64,000 nt of DNA, taken from Desulfogranum mediterraneum DSM 13871 (GTDB lineage: Bacteria; Desulfobacterota; Desulfobulbia; Desulfobulbales; Desulfobulbaceae). The stretch spans positions 1 to 64,000 of the forward strand of contig NZ_AUCW01000019.1 of assembly GCF_000429965.1 (NCBI RefSeq). The letters run 5' to 3'. Made by a program: the position numbers and the translations under genes. The stretch's first letter is position 1, and each line of letters begins with the position of its first letter. Below, piece after piece: positions 42,687-50,608 of the stretch. The notes under the pieces were generated by a model that saw only the letters and a program-made list of their open reading frames with translations, made no database searches and had not been told where the DNA came from.

Positions 42687-44069
42687 CTACATCATATTGT
42701 TCATCGGAGGGGAGAGGGGGGTGTAATTTTCAAAGGTGGTGAACTCTCCAAGAAAGGTCAGCTTCACCGTCCCGGTGGGGCCGTTTCGCTGCTTGCCGAC
42801 GATGACCTCGGCAAGACCGCGGTTCGGGTTGTCTTCGCCCTTATTGTAGACCTCGTCGCGGTAGATGAACATGATCACGTCGGCATCCTGCTCGATGGCG
42901 CCGGACTCACGCAGGTCAGAGAGCTGGGGACGTTTATCGGTGCGGCTCTCCAGGGAGCGGTTGAGCTGGGACAGAGCGACCACCGGGACATCCAGCTCTT
43001 TGGCCATGGCCTTGAGCGAACGGGAGATGTCGGAGATTTCCTGGGCGCGGTTCTCGATGCCGCTCTTTCCCTGCATCAGCTGGAGGTAATCGACCACCAC
43101 CATGCCGATATCGTGTTCAGACTTTAAGCGTCTCGCCTTGGCCCGCATCTCCAGGACCGTGAGGCCGGCGGTATCATCGATGAAGATCTGGGCATCCGAG
43201 AGCATGCCTGTGGCCCGGGTCAGTTTGGGCCAGTCATTGTCATGGAGTTTACCGGTACGCATCCTCTGGGAGTCGATCCGGCCCAGGGAACAGAGCATAC
43301 GCAGGGCCAGTGACTCCATGGACATCTCCAGGCTGAATACCGCCACCGGCTCTTTCTCAATAAGGGCCGCATGCTGGACGATGTTCATGGCCAGGGCAGT
43401 CTTGCCCATGGAGGGGCGGGCGGCCAGGACGATCATATCCGAGGGTTGAAAGCCGGCGGTCATCCGGTCGAGTTCATCATAACCGGTGGCTACCCCGGTG
43501 ATGTTCTCCTGGCGATCATAGAGCTTAGTAATCCGATCAAAGGCACGGGGAACGATGTTGGCCATGGCCTGAAAGCCGGTGCCGCTCTTGGACTGGGCGA
43601 TCTCAAATATGGTCTTCTCGGCCTCGTCCACCAGGGAGTCGATGTCGTCCTGGGTGTCGTAGCAACGGGCTGCGACCTCTGAGGTGGTCCGAATCAGTTT
43701 ACGGAGCACCGATTTCTTGCGGATGATCTTGGCGTGGTGGACCAGGGTGCCGGTAAAGGGGATAACATCGGTGAGTGAGGCCAGATAGGCAGCTCCGCCG
43801 ACCTGTTCCAGCTTATTGCGGTCACTGAGCAGACCGGTGACCGTGATCAGGTCATGGGGCTCACTCTTTTCAAAGAGGGTCTGCATCACCGAGTAGATGG
43901 TCTTGTGGGCATCCTTGTAAAAATCGTCGGGCTCGATGACCTCGGCAATTTTCAACAGGGATTTATCCTGAATCAGGATGGTCCCAAGAACGGCCTGCTC
44001 TGCCTCAACATTCTGGGGTGGCAGCATTTTTTGGGGGATGGGTTGCGCAGGGTGTGTTGGCTGTTGCAT
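42687..44069 (-). CDS. dnaB: Replicative DNA helicase
   Basis: Hexameric 5'-3' helicase of the replication fork, 460 residues. The N-terminal DnaB domain starts at PPQNVEAEQAVLG. Walker A is ARPSMGKTALAMN, Walker B is VVVDYLQLM, and the R-finger region reads SQLNRSLESRTDKRPQLSDLRESGAIEQDADV. No intein is present, although DnaB often carries one at these sites. It follows the ribosomal block. Confidence 0.97.
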   Translation of the reverse strand: MQQPTHPAQPIPQKMLPPQNVEAEQAVLGTILIQDKSLLKIAEVIEPDDFYKDAHKTIYSVMQTLFEKSEPHDLITVTGLLSDRNKLEQVGGAAYLASLTDVIPFTGTLVHHAKIIRKKSVLRKLIRTTSEVAARCYDTQDDIDSLVDEAEKTIFEIAQSKSGTGFQAMANIVPRAFDRITKLYDRQENITGVATGYDELDRMTAGFQPSDMIVLAARPSMGKTALAMNIVQHAALIEKEPVAVFSLEMSMESLALRMLCSLGRIDSQRMRTGKLHDNDWPKLTRATGMLSDAQIFIDDTAGLTVLEMRAKARRLKSEHDIGMVVVDYLQLMQGKSGIENRAQEISDISRSLKAMAKELDVPVVALSQLNRSLESRTDKRPQLSDLRESGAIEQDADVIMFIYRDEVYNKGEDNPNRGLAEVIVGKQRNGPTGTVKLTFLGEFTTFENYTPLSPPMNNMM

Positions 44070-44155
44070 CGTCGGGCCCGGGACAGGAAAGGGTACAGGA
44101 GTGGATAACGACCACTACTATACTGGGAATGTTTTTTTATGCACGTTCAAAATAC

Positions 44156-44188
44156 AAGTGCCTTTTCTGAAACCAGAAAAGGCACTTA
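44156..44188 (-). terminator. Hairpin between rplI and dnaB
   Basis: AAGTGCCTTTTCTG pairs perfectly with CAGAAAAGGCACTT around a 4-base loop. On the minus strand it is followed only by GTATTTTG, a weak U-tract, so it is probably a partial terminator or attenuator before dnaB. Confidence 0.6.
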
Positions 44189-44346
44189 CAGTCAAACAAC
44201 CCCTTGTCAGGAGGCGGCTGGGTTGGCCGGCGGAACGCAGGGCCGGCGCAAAGGGCTTGGCCTGGGCAGGCCGAACTTCTTTGTCCTGTACAGGGCAGGT
44301 TTACACGCTCCTGCCCCCAGCCTGGTCAGCACTGAGGCGTCACTGA

Positions 44347-44802
44347 TTACTCACCAATGACTTCAGGAACCACTTGAACCTGGATTTCAGCGGCAGCCTG
44401 GTAGCCAACCTTGATGGCAACCTTGTACTCGCCCAGGGCCTTGATCGCATCTTTGAGGACGATGGACTTCTTGTCCACGACCACGCCCAGCTCTTCCAGG
44501 CCGGCGGCGATGTCGCTGCCGGTCACAGAGCCAAACAGGCGATTTTCATCGCCGACCCGCTTGGAGATGATCACGACCTTGTCCGCCAGCTGGCCGACCA
44601 TCTTCTCGGCATCCTGCTGCTGCTGAGCCAGGCGTGCGCTGATGGCCTGTTTTTCTTTTTCCAGAATGGACAGGCTGGATTTGGTCACCAGCACGGCCTT
44701 TTGTTTGGGGATGAGGTAATTCCGGGCATAACCAGGTTTTACATTAACAATCTCACCTTCCTGGCCAAGGGTTTCGATCGTTTCTTTGAGTATGATTTCC
44801 AT
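44347..44802 (-). CDS. rplI: 50S ribosomal protein L9
   Basis: A 151-residue two-domain L9. It begins MEIILKETIETLG and has the GYARNYLIPKQKA segment, then the long helix with a glutamine run (AQQQQD) and a C-terminal rRNA-binding domain containing LFGSVTGSDIAAGL. Gene order rpsF-rpsR-DUF2232-rplI-dnaB is conserved in related bacteria. Confidence 0.97.
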   Translation of the reverse strand: MEIILKETIETLGQEGEIVNVKPGYARNYLIPKQKAVLVTKSSLSILEKEKQAISARLAQQQQDAEKMVGQLADKVVIISKRVGDENRLFGSVTGSDIAAGLEELGVVVDKKSIVLKDAIKALGEYKVAIKVGYQAAAEIQVQVVPEVIGE

Positions 44803-44886
44803 GAGTGAACCCTCTTTGGTCTTTGGTTCAATTATTGACGGTGGGGTGGATCAGCACCTGGTCACCGATAACGTAGATTGAGTATT

Positions 44887-45861
44887 TCAGCGGTCACCCT
44901 TGTCCGCTACCCTGCTGCGGATATTGAGCCATACCTCGCTCATGCCTAGCAGGGAGATGATCAGCAGCCCGTAACTCTGGATGACCAGGGTCACGTAGAG
45001 CATGCCGCGGAGATAACGGGGCACATTCCACCTGTCCAACAGGTGGAAAAAAACCGCAAGCCCTTGAAAAAAGTAGAGCAGCATCCCAACCAAGAGCAGA
45101 CAGATGCCGATATTTCGGATCGCTTCCTGCCCTGGCAGGATGAGCAGAACCGCAGCTATGGGCAACCAGACCAGCTGTTCGGGTAAGGACCAGCTGGAGT
45201 AGGGCCTCCAGCCACCTTCCTGCGGCCGCATCCTGCGGATCAAGCCGTTACAACAGATCAGGTTGAGCCAGACCGTAGCCAAGGTGATACAAGCCAGGAT
45301 GCCTGGAAGTATTTTCGGCAGCAATGACCGGCTGGTCTCGATGATCTGATGCAGGGTGAACAGGCTTTCCGGATCAAGGTCTGCCTGTTCACTGTAGAGC
45401 AGGTAGGTCTGGGCAAAACTAGCATCCAATTGCGCTACCAGTTGGTTATACGGCTGGACACCTGTGACGATCCCGTAGATTGTCCAAAAGGTGAACCAAC
45501 TGAGGCTGAGGGTACACAATCCCCTGGCCCCGCTCTCACAGGCTGATTGTTCCGAGCTGATCCCCCTGTAAAGGGTGTATCCCAGGGGAACCAAGGTCAG
45601 GGAAAAGAGGAGCTGTTCAAGCTGTCCGCTGAGCAACAGACCCCCTGCAGCGAGGAGCAGGCTGTTTCTCAGCAGGACCGTGCCGGCCCTGGATCCCTGC
45701 AAACAGAGAATCAAAAAAACCGGAATTCCCAGCAGTCCATGCATCCAGCCAAACAACATGGGCTGGAAGGATGGTAGGAAAAACAGGGCTGCCACCAGCA
45801 TAACCAGCAGCAGCTGCCTTTGCCCGAAACTCGACCCCGGCTGTTCAGCCCTTGGTACCAC
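44887..45861 (-). CDS. DUF2232 polytopic membrane protein
   Basis: A 324-residue inner-membrane protein with about eight hydrophobic helices, including LLLVMLVAALFFLP near the start and the VWLPIAAVLLILPG, ICLLLVGMLLYFFQGLAVFF and YVTLVIQSYGLLII stretches near the end. Its position between rpsR and rplI is where DUF2232 (YybS-like) proteins normally sit. Its function is unknown, possibly envelope transport. There is no catalytic motif. Confidence 0.85.
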   Translation of the reverse strand: MVPRAEQPGSSFGQRQLLLVMLVAALFFLPSFQPMLFGWMHGLLGIPVFLILCLQGSRAGTVLLRNSLLLAAGGLLLSGQLEQLLFSLTLVPLGYTLYRGISSEQSACESGARGLCTLSLSWFTFWTIYGIVTGVQPYNQLVAQLDASFAQTYLLYSEQADLDPESLFTLHQIIETSRSLLPKILPGILACITLATVWLNLICCNGLIRRMRPQEGGWRPYSSWSLPEQLVWLPIAAVLLILPGQEAIRNIGICLLLVGMLLYFFQGLAVFFHLLDRWNVPRYLRGMLYVTLVIQSYGLLIISLLGMSEVWLNIRSRVADKGDR

Positions 45862-45878
45862 TCTGCTCTTACGAACCC

Positions 45879-46118
45879 TTAATACTGGGTAGTACCAGTA
45901 TAGGGCAACAGGGCGAGTTGTCTGGCCCGCTTCACTGCTTCGGTGAGCTGGCGCTGATGGCTGGCACAGGTGCCATAGATCCGCCGGGGGATGATCTTGC
46001 CCCGCTCTGTCACAAAGTTTCTCAGGGTCTTGGGGTCCCTGTAATCGATGATAATTTCTTTGTCAGTACAGAAACGACAGACGCGACGACGGGAAAATAT
46101 TTTTTTTGGGGGTGCCAT
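45879..46118 (-). CDS. rpsR: 30S ribosomal protein S18
   Basis: A 79-residue S18 with a basic N-terminus ([10 protein letters not shown]) and the conserved [22 protein letters not shown] segment. A zinc-type cysteine pair CRFC (about 14-17) is present, with C and H residues in GTCASHQR, so this is a Zn-binding S18. It binds S6 from the gene upstream. Confidence 0.97.
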   Translation of the reverse strand: MAPPKKIFSRRRVCRFCTDKEIIIDYRDPKTLRNFVTERGKIIPRRIYGTCASHQRQLTEAVKRARQLALLPYTGTTQY

Positions 46119-46167
46119 GATAAGCTCCTTGATGAAATGCTAATAGATAGAAAAGGGTAGAATACGC

Positions 46168-46638
46168 TTACTCGGCAGCAGCTGTATCAGCAGCAGCTGT
46201 ATCAGCAGCAGCTGACTTGGTCTCTTCGCCGGCAGGTGCCGCTTCGGTGGTCTCGGCTGCCTCTTCGGCACCTTCTTCGCTGCCCTCTTCTTCCGCAACC
46301 TCTGCAGCAGCCAAGCGTTCCTGCTCCTTGGCAATGGCTTCGGCATCCATGGAATCGTTGAGCTTGATGGTCAGAAAACGCAGCAGGCGGTCATCAATCC
46401 GGAAGATGCGATCCATCTCCCTGATGATCTCGCCAGGGGCGGCATAGTTTACATAAACGTAGTATCCTTGGACTTCCTTCTTGATTTCATAGGCCAGCTT
46501 CTTCATCCCCCAGCGGTCAAGGGTGAGGACAACACCGCCGCTGTTGGTGATGAGATTGTTGGTTCTCTCAATGATTTCAGTGAATTGCTCTTCTCCCAGG
46601 TTTGGGCGAAGAATGTACGTTGTTTCGTAATGACGCAT
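46168..46638 (-). CDS. rpsF: 30S ribosomal protein S6 with long acidic tail
   Basis: A 156-residue S6. The first 95 residues are the normal fold (MRHYETTYILRPNLGEEQF, VQGYYVYVNYAAPG, RFLTIKL). About 55 extra residues follow, rich in Glu and Ala and ending AAADTAAADTAAAE. The very end is encoded by a perfect 15-bp tandem repeat (GCAGCAGCTGTATCA on the plus strand, 46179-46211). In some bacteria the S6 C-terminus is modified with glutamates, so an encoded acidic tail is of interest. Confidence 0.93.
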   Translation of the reverse strand: MRHYETTYILRPNLGEEQFTEIIERTNNLITNSGGVVLTLDRWGMKKLAYEIKKEVQGYYVYVNYAAPGEIIREMDRIFRIDDRLLRFLTIKLNDSMDAEAIAKEQERLAAAEVAEEEGSEEGAEEAAETTEAAPAGEETKSAAADTAAADTAAAE

Positions 46639-46773
46639 GAATCCTCCTCGTGGTCAAATAATGGCCCTCGCTTCTATCACGATGATGAGAGCGAGAAGGT
46701 TATTGTGATGAACAAGACATAATACAGGAAAACTGGGTGCGGTCAAGGGTAAATCAACGTCCCAGGGCTGGGC

Positions 46774-47157
46774 TTAGGCGGATTTCTCTTCTTTTTTAAT
46801 ACGTTCCCACTGGCTGCGCAACTCGGCTTCGTCGCTGTACACGGCATCGGCAAAGACATGGGGGTGACGGCGGATCATTTTTTCACAGCTGGAGCGTAGG
46901 GGATCCAGCGGCCCAAAGCTCTGCTTTTCGGTATACATCACCGAGAGCATGGCCAGGATGAAGTAGAGATCACCGATCTCCTCACAGATATCCTGGGGCT
47001 GTTCCTTTTCCAGGGCCTCTGCCAGTTCACGACACTCCTCAAGCAGATATTTTTTCATCGACAGGGGGGTCTGCTTTTTATCCCAGGGGCAGCCCTGGTC
47101 ACCACGCAGGGTGGTGACGATATCGAGGAGTCGGGAGAGTTCCTGGTCGGTCTTCAT
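46774..47157 (-). CDS. MazG-family nucleotide pyrophosphohydrolase
   Basis: A 127-residue single-domain MazG. GCPWDKKQTPLSMKKYLLEECREL holds the EEC-xE type metal ligands, and EEIGDLYFILAML supplies the ExxxD pair. The domain ends with HPHVFAD. It hydrolyses (d)NTPs to monophosphates, removing aberrant nucleotides. Double-domain MazG is longer, so this is a short type. The start is at MKTDQELSR (47157); the longer open frame is not conserved. Confidence 0.92.
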   Translation of the reverse strand: MKTDQELSRLLDIVTTLRGDQGCPWDKKQTPLSMKKYLLEECRELAEALEKEQPQDICEEIGDLYFILAMLSVMYTEKQSFGPLDPLRSSCEKMIRRHPHVFADAVYSDEAELRSQWERIKKEEKSA

Positions 47158-47176
47158 GGGGTTTGGTTGCTCTTCT

Positions 47177-47743
47177 TTAGCGCTGGATAACGTCAAGGGC
47201 CTCATCAATCCTATCCTGCTGATCCCGGCTGGCATCACAGAGGATGGTTTCCAGGCGGTCGATTTTGAGTTGGAGATCGCCTGCGGTGATCTCCAGGTTC
47301 TGAATGGTTTTTGCGGCCATGGATTCGGTGACATCCATGGCTTCGCGAAGATCGCCTGCATTTTTGACCAGAGAATTGACCTCGGCGATCTTATCCAGAC
47401 GGAGAAAGAGCTCATCAAAGTTGATCGGTTTCTCCAGATAATCCACGGCCCCATTTTTCATGGCATTGACCGCGGTGTCAATGGATGAGTGGGCGGTGAT
47501 CACGATCACCTCGGTCCGCGGATGGCGCTGTTTAGCGATCTGGAGGAGTTCCAGGCCACCAATGTCACCGGGCATGACCAGATCGGTGATGATGATATCA
47601 AAACAGGAGGTATGGAGCTGCTGGGCCGCATCCATCCCGTCAACGGCAACACGCACCTGGTAGCCGGCATTGGTGAGTCTTTTCTCAAAGAGTTTGCGGA
47701 TGACCGGATCGTCATCTGCTATGAGTATGGTCATTGTATTCAT
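47177..47743 (-). CDS. Response regulator with helical C-terminal tail
   Basis: A 188-residue protein. The receiver domain (about 5-125) has the ADDDP acidic cluster and phospho-acceptor D54 (TDLVMPG), plus ITAHSS and EKPINFDEL. The last 60 residues are helical and glutamine/aspartate rich (coiled coil, DLQLKIDRLETIL), with no DNA-binding or enzyme domain. The ATG at 47743 has GAGG upstream. It lies between cheR and the mazG-type gene and may serve the chemosensory cluster in place of CheY. Confidence 0.85.
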   Translation of the reverse strand: MNTMTILIADDDPVIRKLFEKRLTNAGYQVRVAVDGMDAAQQLHTSCFDIIITDLVMPGDIGGLELLQIAKQRHPRTEVIVITAHSSIDTAVNAMKNGAVDYLEKPINFDELFLRLDKIAEVNSLVKNAGDLREAMDVTESMAAKTIQNLEITAGDLQLKIDRLETILCDASRDQQDRIDEALDVIQR

Positions 47744-47787
47744 TATCCTACCTCGTGCCACTCTATCTGGGATTCCAGGGAGTGCGG

Positions 47788-48624
47788 TTATTTCAGCTGA
47801 TAAAAAATGGAGCGCAGGTGCCGTTTGGGAGTAAATCGTGGGCTGACCCCGGTGAGCGACTCGGTGGACCCGATGAGCAGGTAGCCGTCCGGCTCAAGGG
47901 TCTGGGCCAGGCGGTTGAAGAGTTTTTTCCGGTCTTCCAGGGTAAAATAGATGGCCACATTCCGACAGAGGATGATATCAAATTTGCCCATGCCGACCAG
48001 GGGCATCATCAGGTTGATTTTACGAAAGTTGGCCATGGACCTGATCTGGTCCTTGATCTTCCAGTTACCGCCGGAGGGGGTAAAGTATCTGCTGAGTTTA
48101 TCCTTACTCAGGCCTCGTTCAATCTCAAACTTGTTGTACTTGCCGCTACTGGCCTGGGCAACGGCAGCGTCGGAGATATCGGTACCCAAGAGGGTGATGG
48201 AATATTTGGAGAGATCACCAAGCAGTTCCTGGAGGACAATGGCCACCGAATAGAGCTCCTGGCCAGTGGAACAGGCGGCGCTCCAGACTCGCAGCCGTGT
48301 CTTCAGGACAGGGCTTTTGGCAGCGCGGGCATCGATGAGTTCAGGGAAAATTTTATGTTTGAGCAGCTCAAACGGACCGGAATCTCTAAAGAAGAGGGTT
48401 TCGTTGGTGGAGATGGCGTCAATGATTTTGCGCTCGATCTTTTTAGAAGCCTCTGCCCTGGCCTTGCGACAGAGGTCATGGTAACTGGAGCAGCTGTACT
48501 CCTCAACCACAGCGTGAAGACGTGTTTCCAGGAGATATTTTTTGGTCGCATCCAGGTGAATACCGGATACATCATAGATGTAAGAGGTAATCAACTTGAT
48601 CTCGTTGGGGGTGATTTTCAGCAT
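47788..48624 (-). CDS. cheR: Chemotaxis protein methyltransferase CheR
   Basis: A 278-residue SAM-dependent enzyme methylating glutamates on chemoreceptors. The N-terminal all-helical domain is followed by TNETLFFRD, the SAM-binding motif RVWSAACSTGQELYS, GTDISD, and IILCRNVAIYF (the NVxIYF motif). The C-terminal part lacks the pentapeptide-binding extension seen in some homologues. Downstream of cheB in the same cluster. Confidence 0.95.
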   Translation of the reverse strand: MLKITPNEIKLITSYIYDVSGIHLDATKKYLLETRLHAVVEEYSCSSYHDLCRKARAEASKKIERKIIDAISTNETLFFRDSGPFELLKHKIFPELIDARAAKSPVLKTRLRVWSAACSTGQELYSVAIVLQELLGDLSKYSITLLGTDISDAAVAQASSGKYNKFEIERGLSKDKLSRYFTPSGGNWKIKDQIRSMANFRKINLMMPLVGMGKFDIILCRNVAIYFTLEDRKKLFNRLAQTLEPDGYLLIGSTESLTGVSPRFTPKRHLRSIFYQLK

Positions 48625-48716
48625 CCAGTGTCTACAGTCTAGGGTTTGATTCTACCTGATTCTGGTCCACGGCTCAGGACCAGCTCCGCTACAGTGGTCT
48701 TCTCAGCAAGTGCTCC

Positions 48717-49838
48717 TCATTTTATTGATTTGACAATCTCTGCAGCTATCTTGTCCAACGGAACCACCCTGTCGACCAGTCCCAACTCGGCAGGAGCTTT
48801 GGGCATACCATAGACAACACAAGAGTTTTGATTTTGTCCAATGATAAATGCCCCTTTTTGTTTTAGGACCTGGAGGCCGGAGGTCCCGTCAGAGCCCATG
48901 CCGGTCATGATCACGGCGGTGGTCCTGCCCACGTAGTAATCGGCCACCGAACGAAAGAGGTAATCTGCGGAGGGCCTGCAGGAGTTTTCCGGAGGATCAT
49001 TGGTGAGTCTGATCAGACGGTTTAAGCCATCGGCAGAGGCGACCAGCTTCATCTGTTTGCCGCCAGGGGCGATATAGGCCACGTTGGCCTGGATGGCCTC
49101 ACCGTTTTCCGCCTCCTTGACCCTGAGCGCGCACTTGGCATTGAGGCTGTTGGCCAGGGAGCGGGTAAAGACCGGCGGCATGTGTTGAACGATGACCAGC
49201 GGCACGCCCAGGTCCGCCGGAAGCATGGGCATCATCCGGGCCAGGGCATTGGGACCACCCGTGGAGATGCCGATGGTAACGATTTCTGATTTTCCCTGGT
49301 GGAGGCTTGCTCCCCTGCCGGCGGCGGCGCCTGCTGTCCGTCGCTGCGGGCCGTTGGCTGGTCTCGGGCGAACAGGTGCTGTCGGCCGGAGTTTGGTTCC
49401 ATTTTTCCCCATGGAACCAACGGTGGTTCGGCCGGTCATAAAGGCCTTGATCAGGGGGGCAAGGTGGGCGCGGAGGTGTTTCTTGCTCTCGCTGATATTG
49501 GTTGTGCTCGGCTTGAGGATGAAGTCATAGGCGCCAAGTTCCAGAGCCTTCATGGTCATGTCTCCGCCTTCGCTGGTCAGGGTGGAGACCATGATGGCGG
49601 AGACATCAGGGGCGTGTTGGCGCAGGTAATCCAAGACTTCGATGCCGTTCATCTCCGGCATCTCGATGTCCAGGGTGAGCAGATCCGGTTTAAGGCTTTT
49701 GATCTTGGAGACGGCAATCTTGCCGTTATGGGCTACGCCGACTACCTCGACTCCCGGGATCTCTCCCAGGATATCAGAGACTGCCTTGCGGTAGACGATG
49801 GTATCATCGACGACCAGTGTTCGAATTTTTTTCAACAT
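48717..49838 (-). CDS. cheB: Protein-glutamate methylesterase/glutaminase CheB
   Basis: A 373-residue two-domain enzyme. The receiver has DD at 11-12 and phospho-acceptor D57. A 60-residue linker is rich in Arg, Pro and Gly. The methylesterase domain (about 185-373) has the catalytic Ser in IGISTGGPNA, the His in VQHMPP and the Asp in MTGMGSDG. It removes receptor methyl groups added by CheR. It sits between cheW and cheR. Confidence 0.95.
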   Translation of the reverse strand: MLKKIRTLVVDDTIVYRKAVSDILGEIPGVEVVGVAHNGKIAVSKIKSLKPDLLTLDIEMPEMNGIEVLDYLRQHAPDVSAIMVSTLTSEGGDMTMKALELGAYDFILKPSTTNISESKKHLRAHLAPLIKAFMTGRTTVGSMGKNGTKLRPTAPVRPRPANGPQRRTAGAAAGRGASLHQGKSEIVTIGISTGGPNALARMMPMLPADLGVPLVIVQHMPPVFTRSLANSLNAKCALRVKEAENGEAIQANVAYIAPGGKQMKLVASADGLNRLIRLTNDPPENSCRPSADYLFRSVADYYVGRTTAVIMTGMGSDGTSGLQVLKQKGAFIIGQNQNSCVVYGMPKAPAELGLVDRVVPLDKIAAEIVKSIK

Positions 49839-49952
49839 GGGGAAAGGGACTCGGCTAAACGATTAGAGGGTGACCTGAATAGTTGGCCTGGGTATCGCTC
49901 TCGACACAGGCAGATTCGACCATGGCTGTACTCTTCTGGTCTTCAAGCGCCT

Positions 49953-50423
49953 CTATACGCGGTTGATGTTTTCGGAGCTCATCTTCAGTACAGCCTGGAT
50001 ATCCAGAATACCGATCAGCTTGTTATCCGTCTTATAGACCCCGGTGAAATAGCCACCCTGGATACCGTTCATGTTGGCGGGCGCAGACTCGATCTTATCG
50101 GGATCAGCCATGACCACATCGCTGATCCTTTTAACCAGCAGGCCTATATGTTCACTCGGGGCGTTGACTATGATATTACGGGGATCAAGCCCAAGGTCTG
50201 TTGAGCCCAGGCCGAGTTTTTTGCCCAGATCGATGATGGTGACAATCTGGCCGCGGAGATTAAGAATCCCAATCACGTAATCCGGGGCCTGGGGGACCTT
50301 GGTCATCTCCATCAACTTATTGATCTCCTGCACCTTGAGGATATCCATGCCGCAGAGGGCGTCGCCGACATAAAAGGTGGCAAGTTCAATAATATTTTTG
50401 TTGGCTTGAGTGGATGTTGTCAT
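49953..50423 (-). CDS. cheW: Coupling protein CheW
   Basis: A 156-residue scaffold linking receptors to CheA. From the ATG at 50423 (GGAGAC upstream), a single CheW fold contains ELATFYVGDALCGMDILKVQEIN, then NLRGQIVTIIDLGKKLGL and the C-terminal GILDIQAVLK. It lies 185 bases downstream of cheA. Confidence 0.95.
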   Translation of the reverse strand: MTTSTQANKNIIELATFYVGDALCGMDILKVQEINKLMEMTKVPQAPDYVIGILNLRGQIVTIIDLGKKLGLGSTDLGLDPRNIIVNAPSEHIGLLVKRISDVVMADPDKIESAPANMNGIQGGYFTGVYKTDNKLIGILDIQAVLKMSSENINRV

Positions 50424-50608
50424 CGTCTGTCTCCGGAAAACTTTGAAAATCAAGGGTGGAAATTTGGATCTTATCGGCGCTTCCCTTCAGTCACCAGGAA
50501 CCGCTGCGCTGAGGCTCTGGGCGGTCAGGAAAAATTGGCATAGGGGTTGTGCAGGATAGCTGGCAGGGGGTCGGAACCCGATCCCTGCCAGATCGCTGAT
50601 CCGTGCCT

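Noticed and set aside
44156-44188. attC-like hairpin between rplI and dnaB
   Set aside because: It is a simple perfect stem with a 4-base loop and lacks R and L box organisation; it fits a terminator or attenuator.
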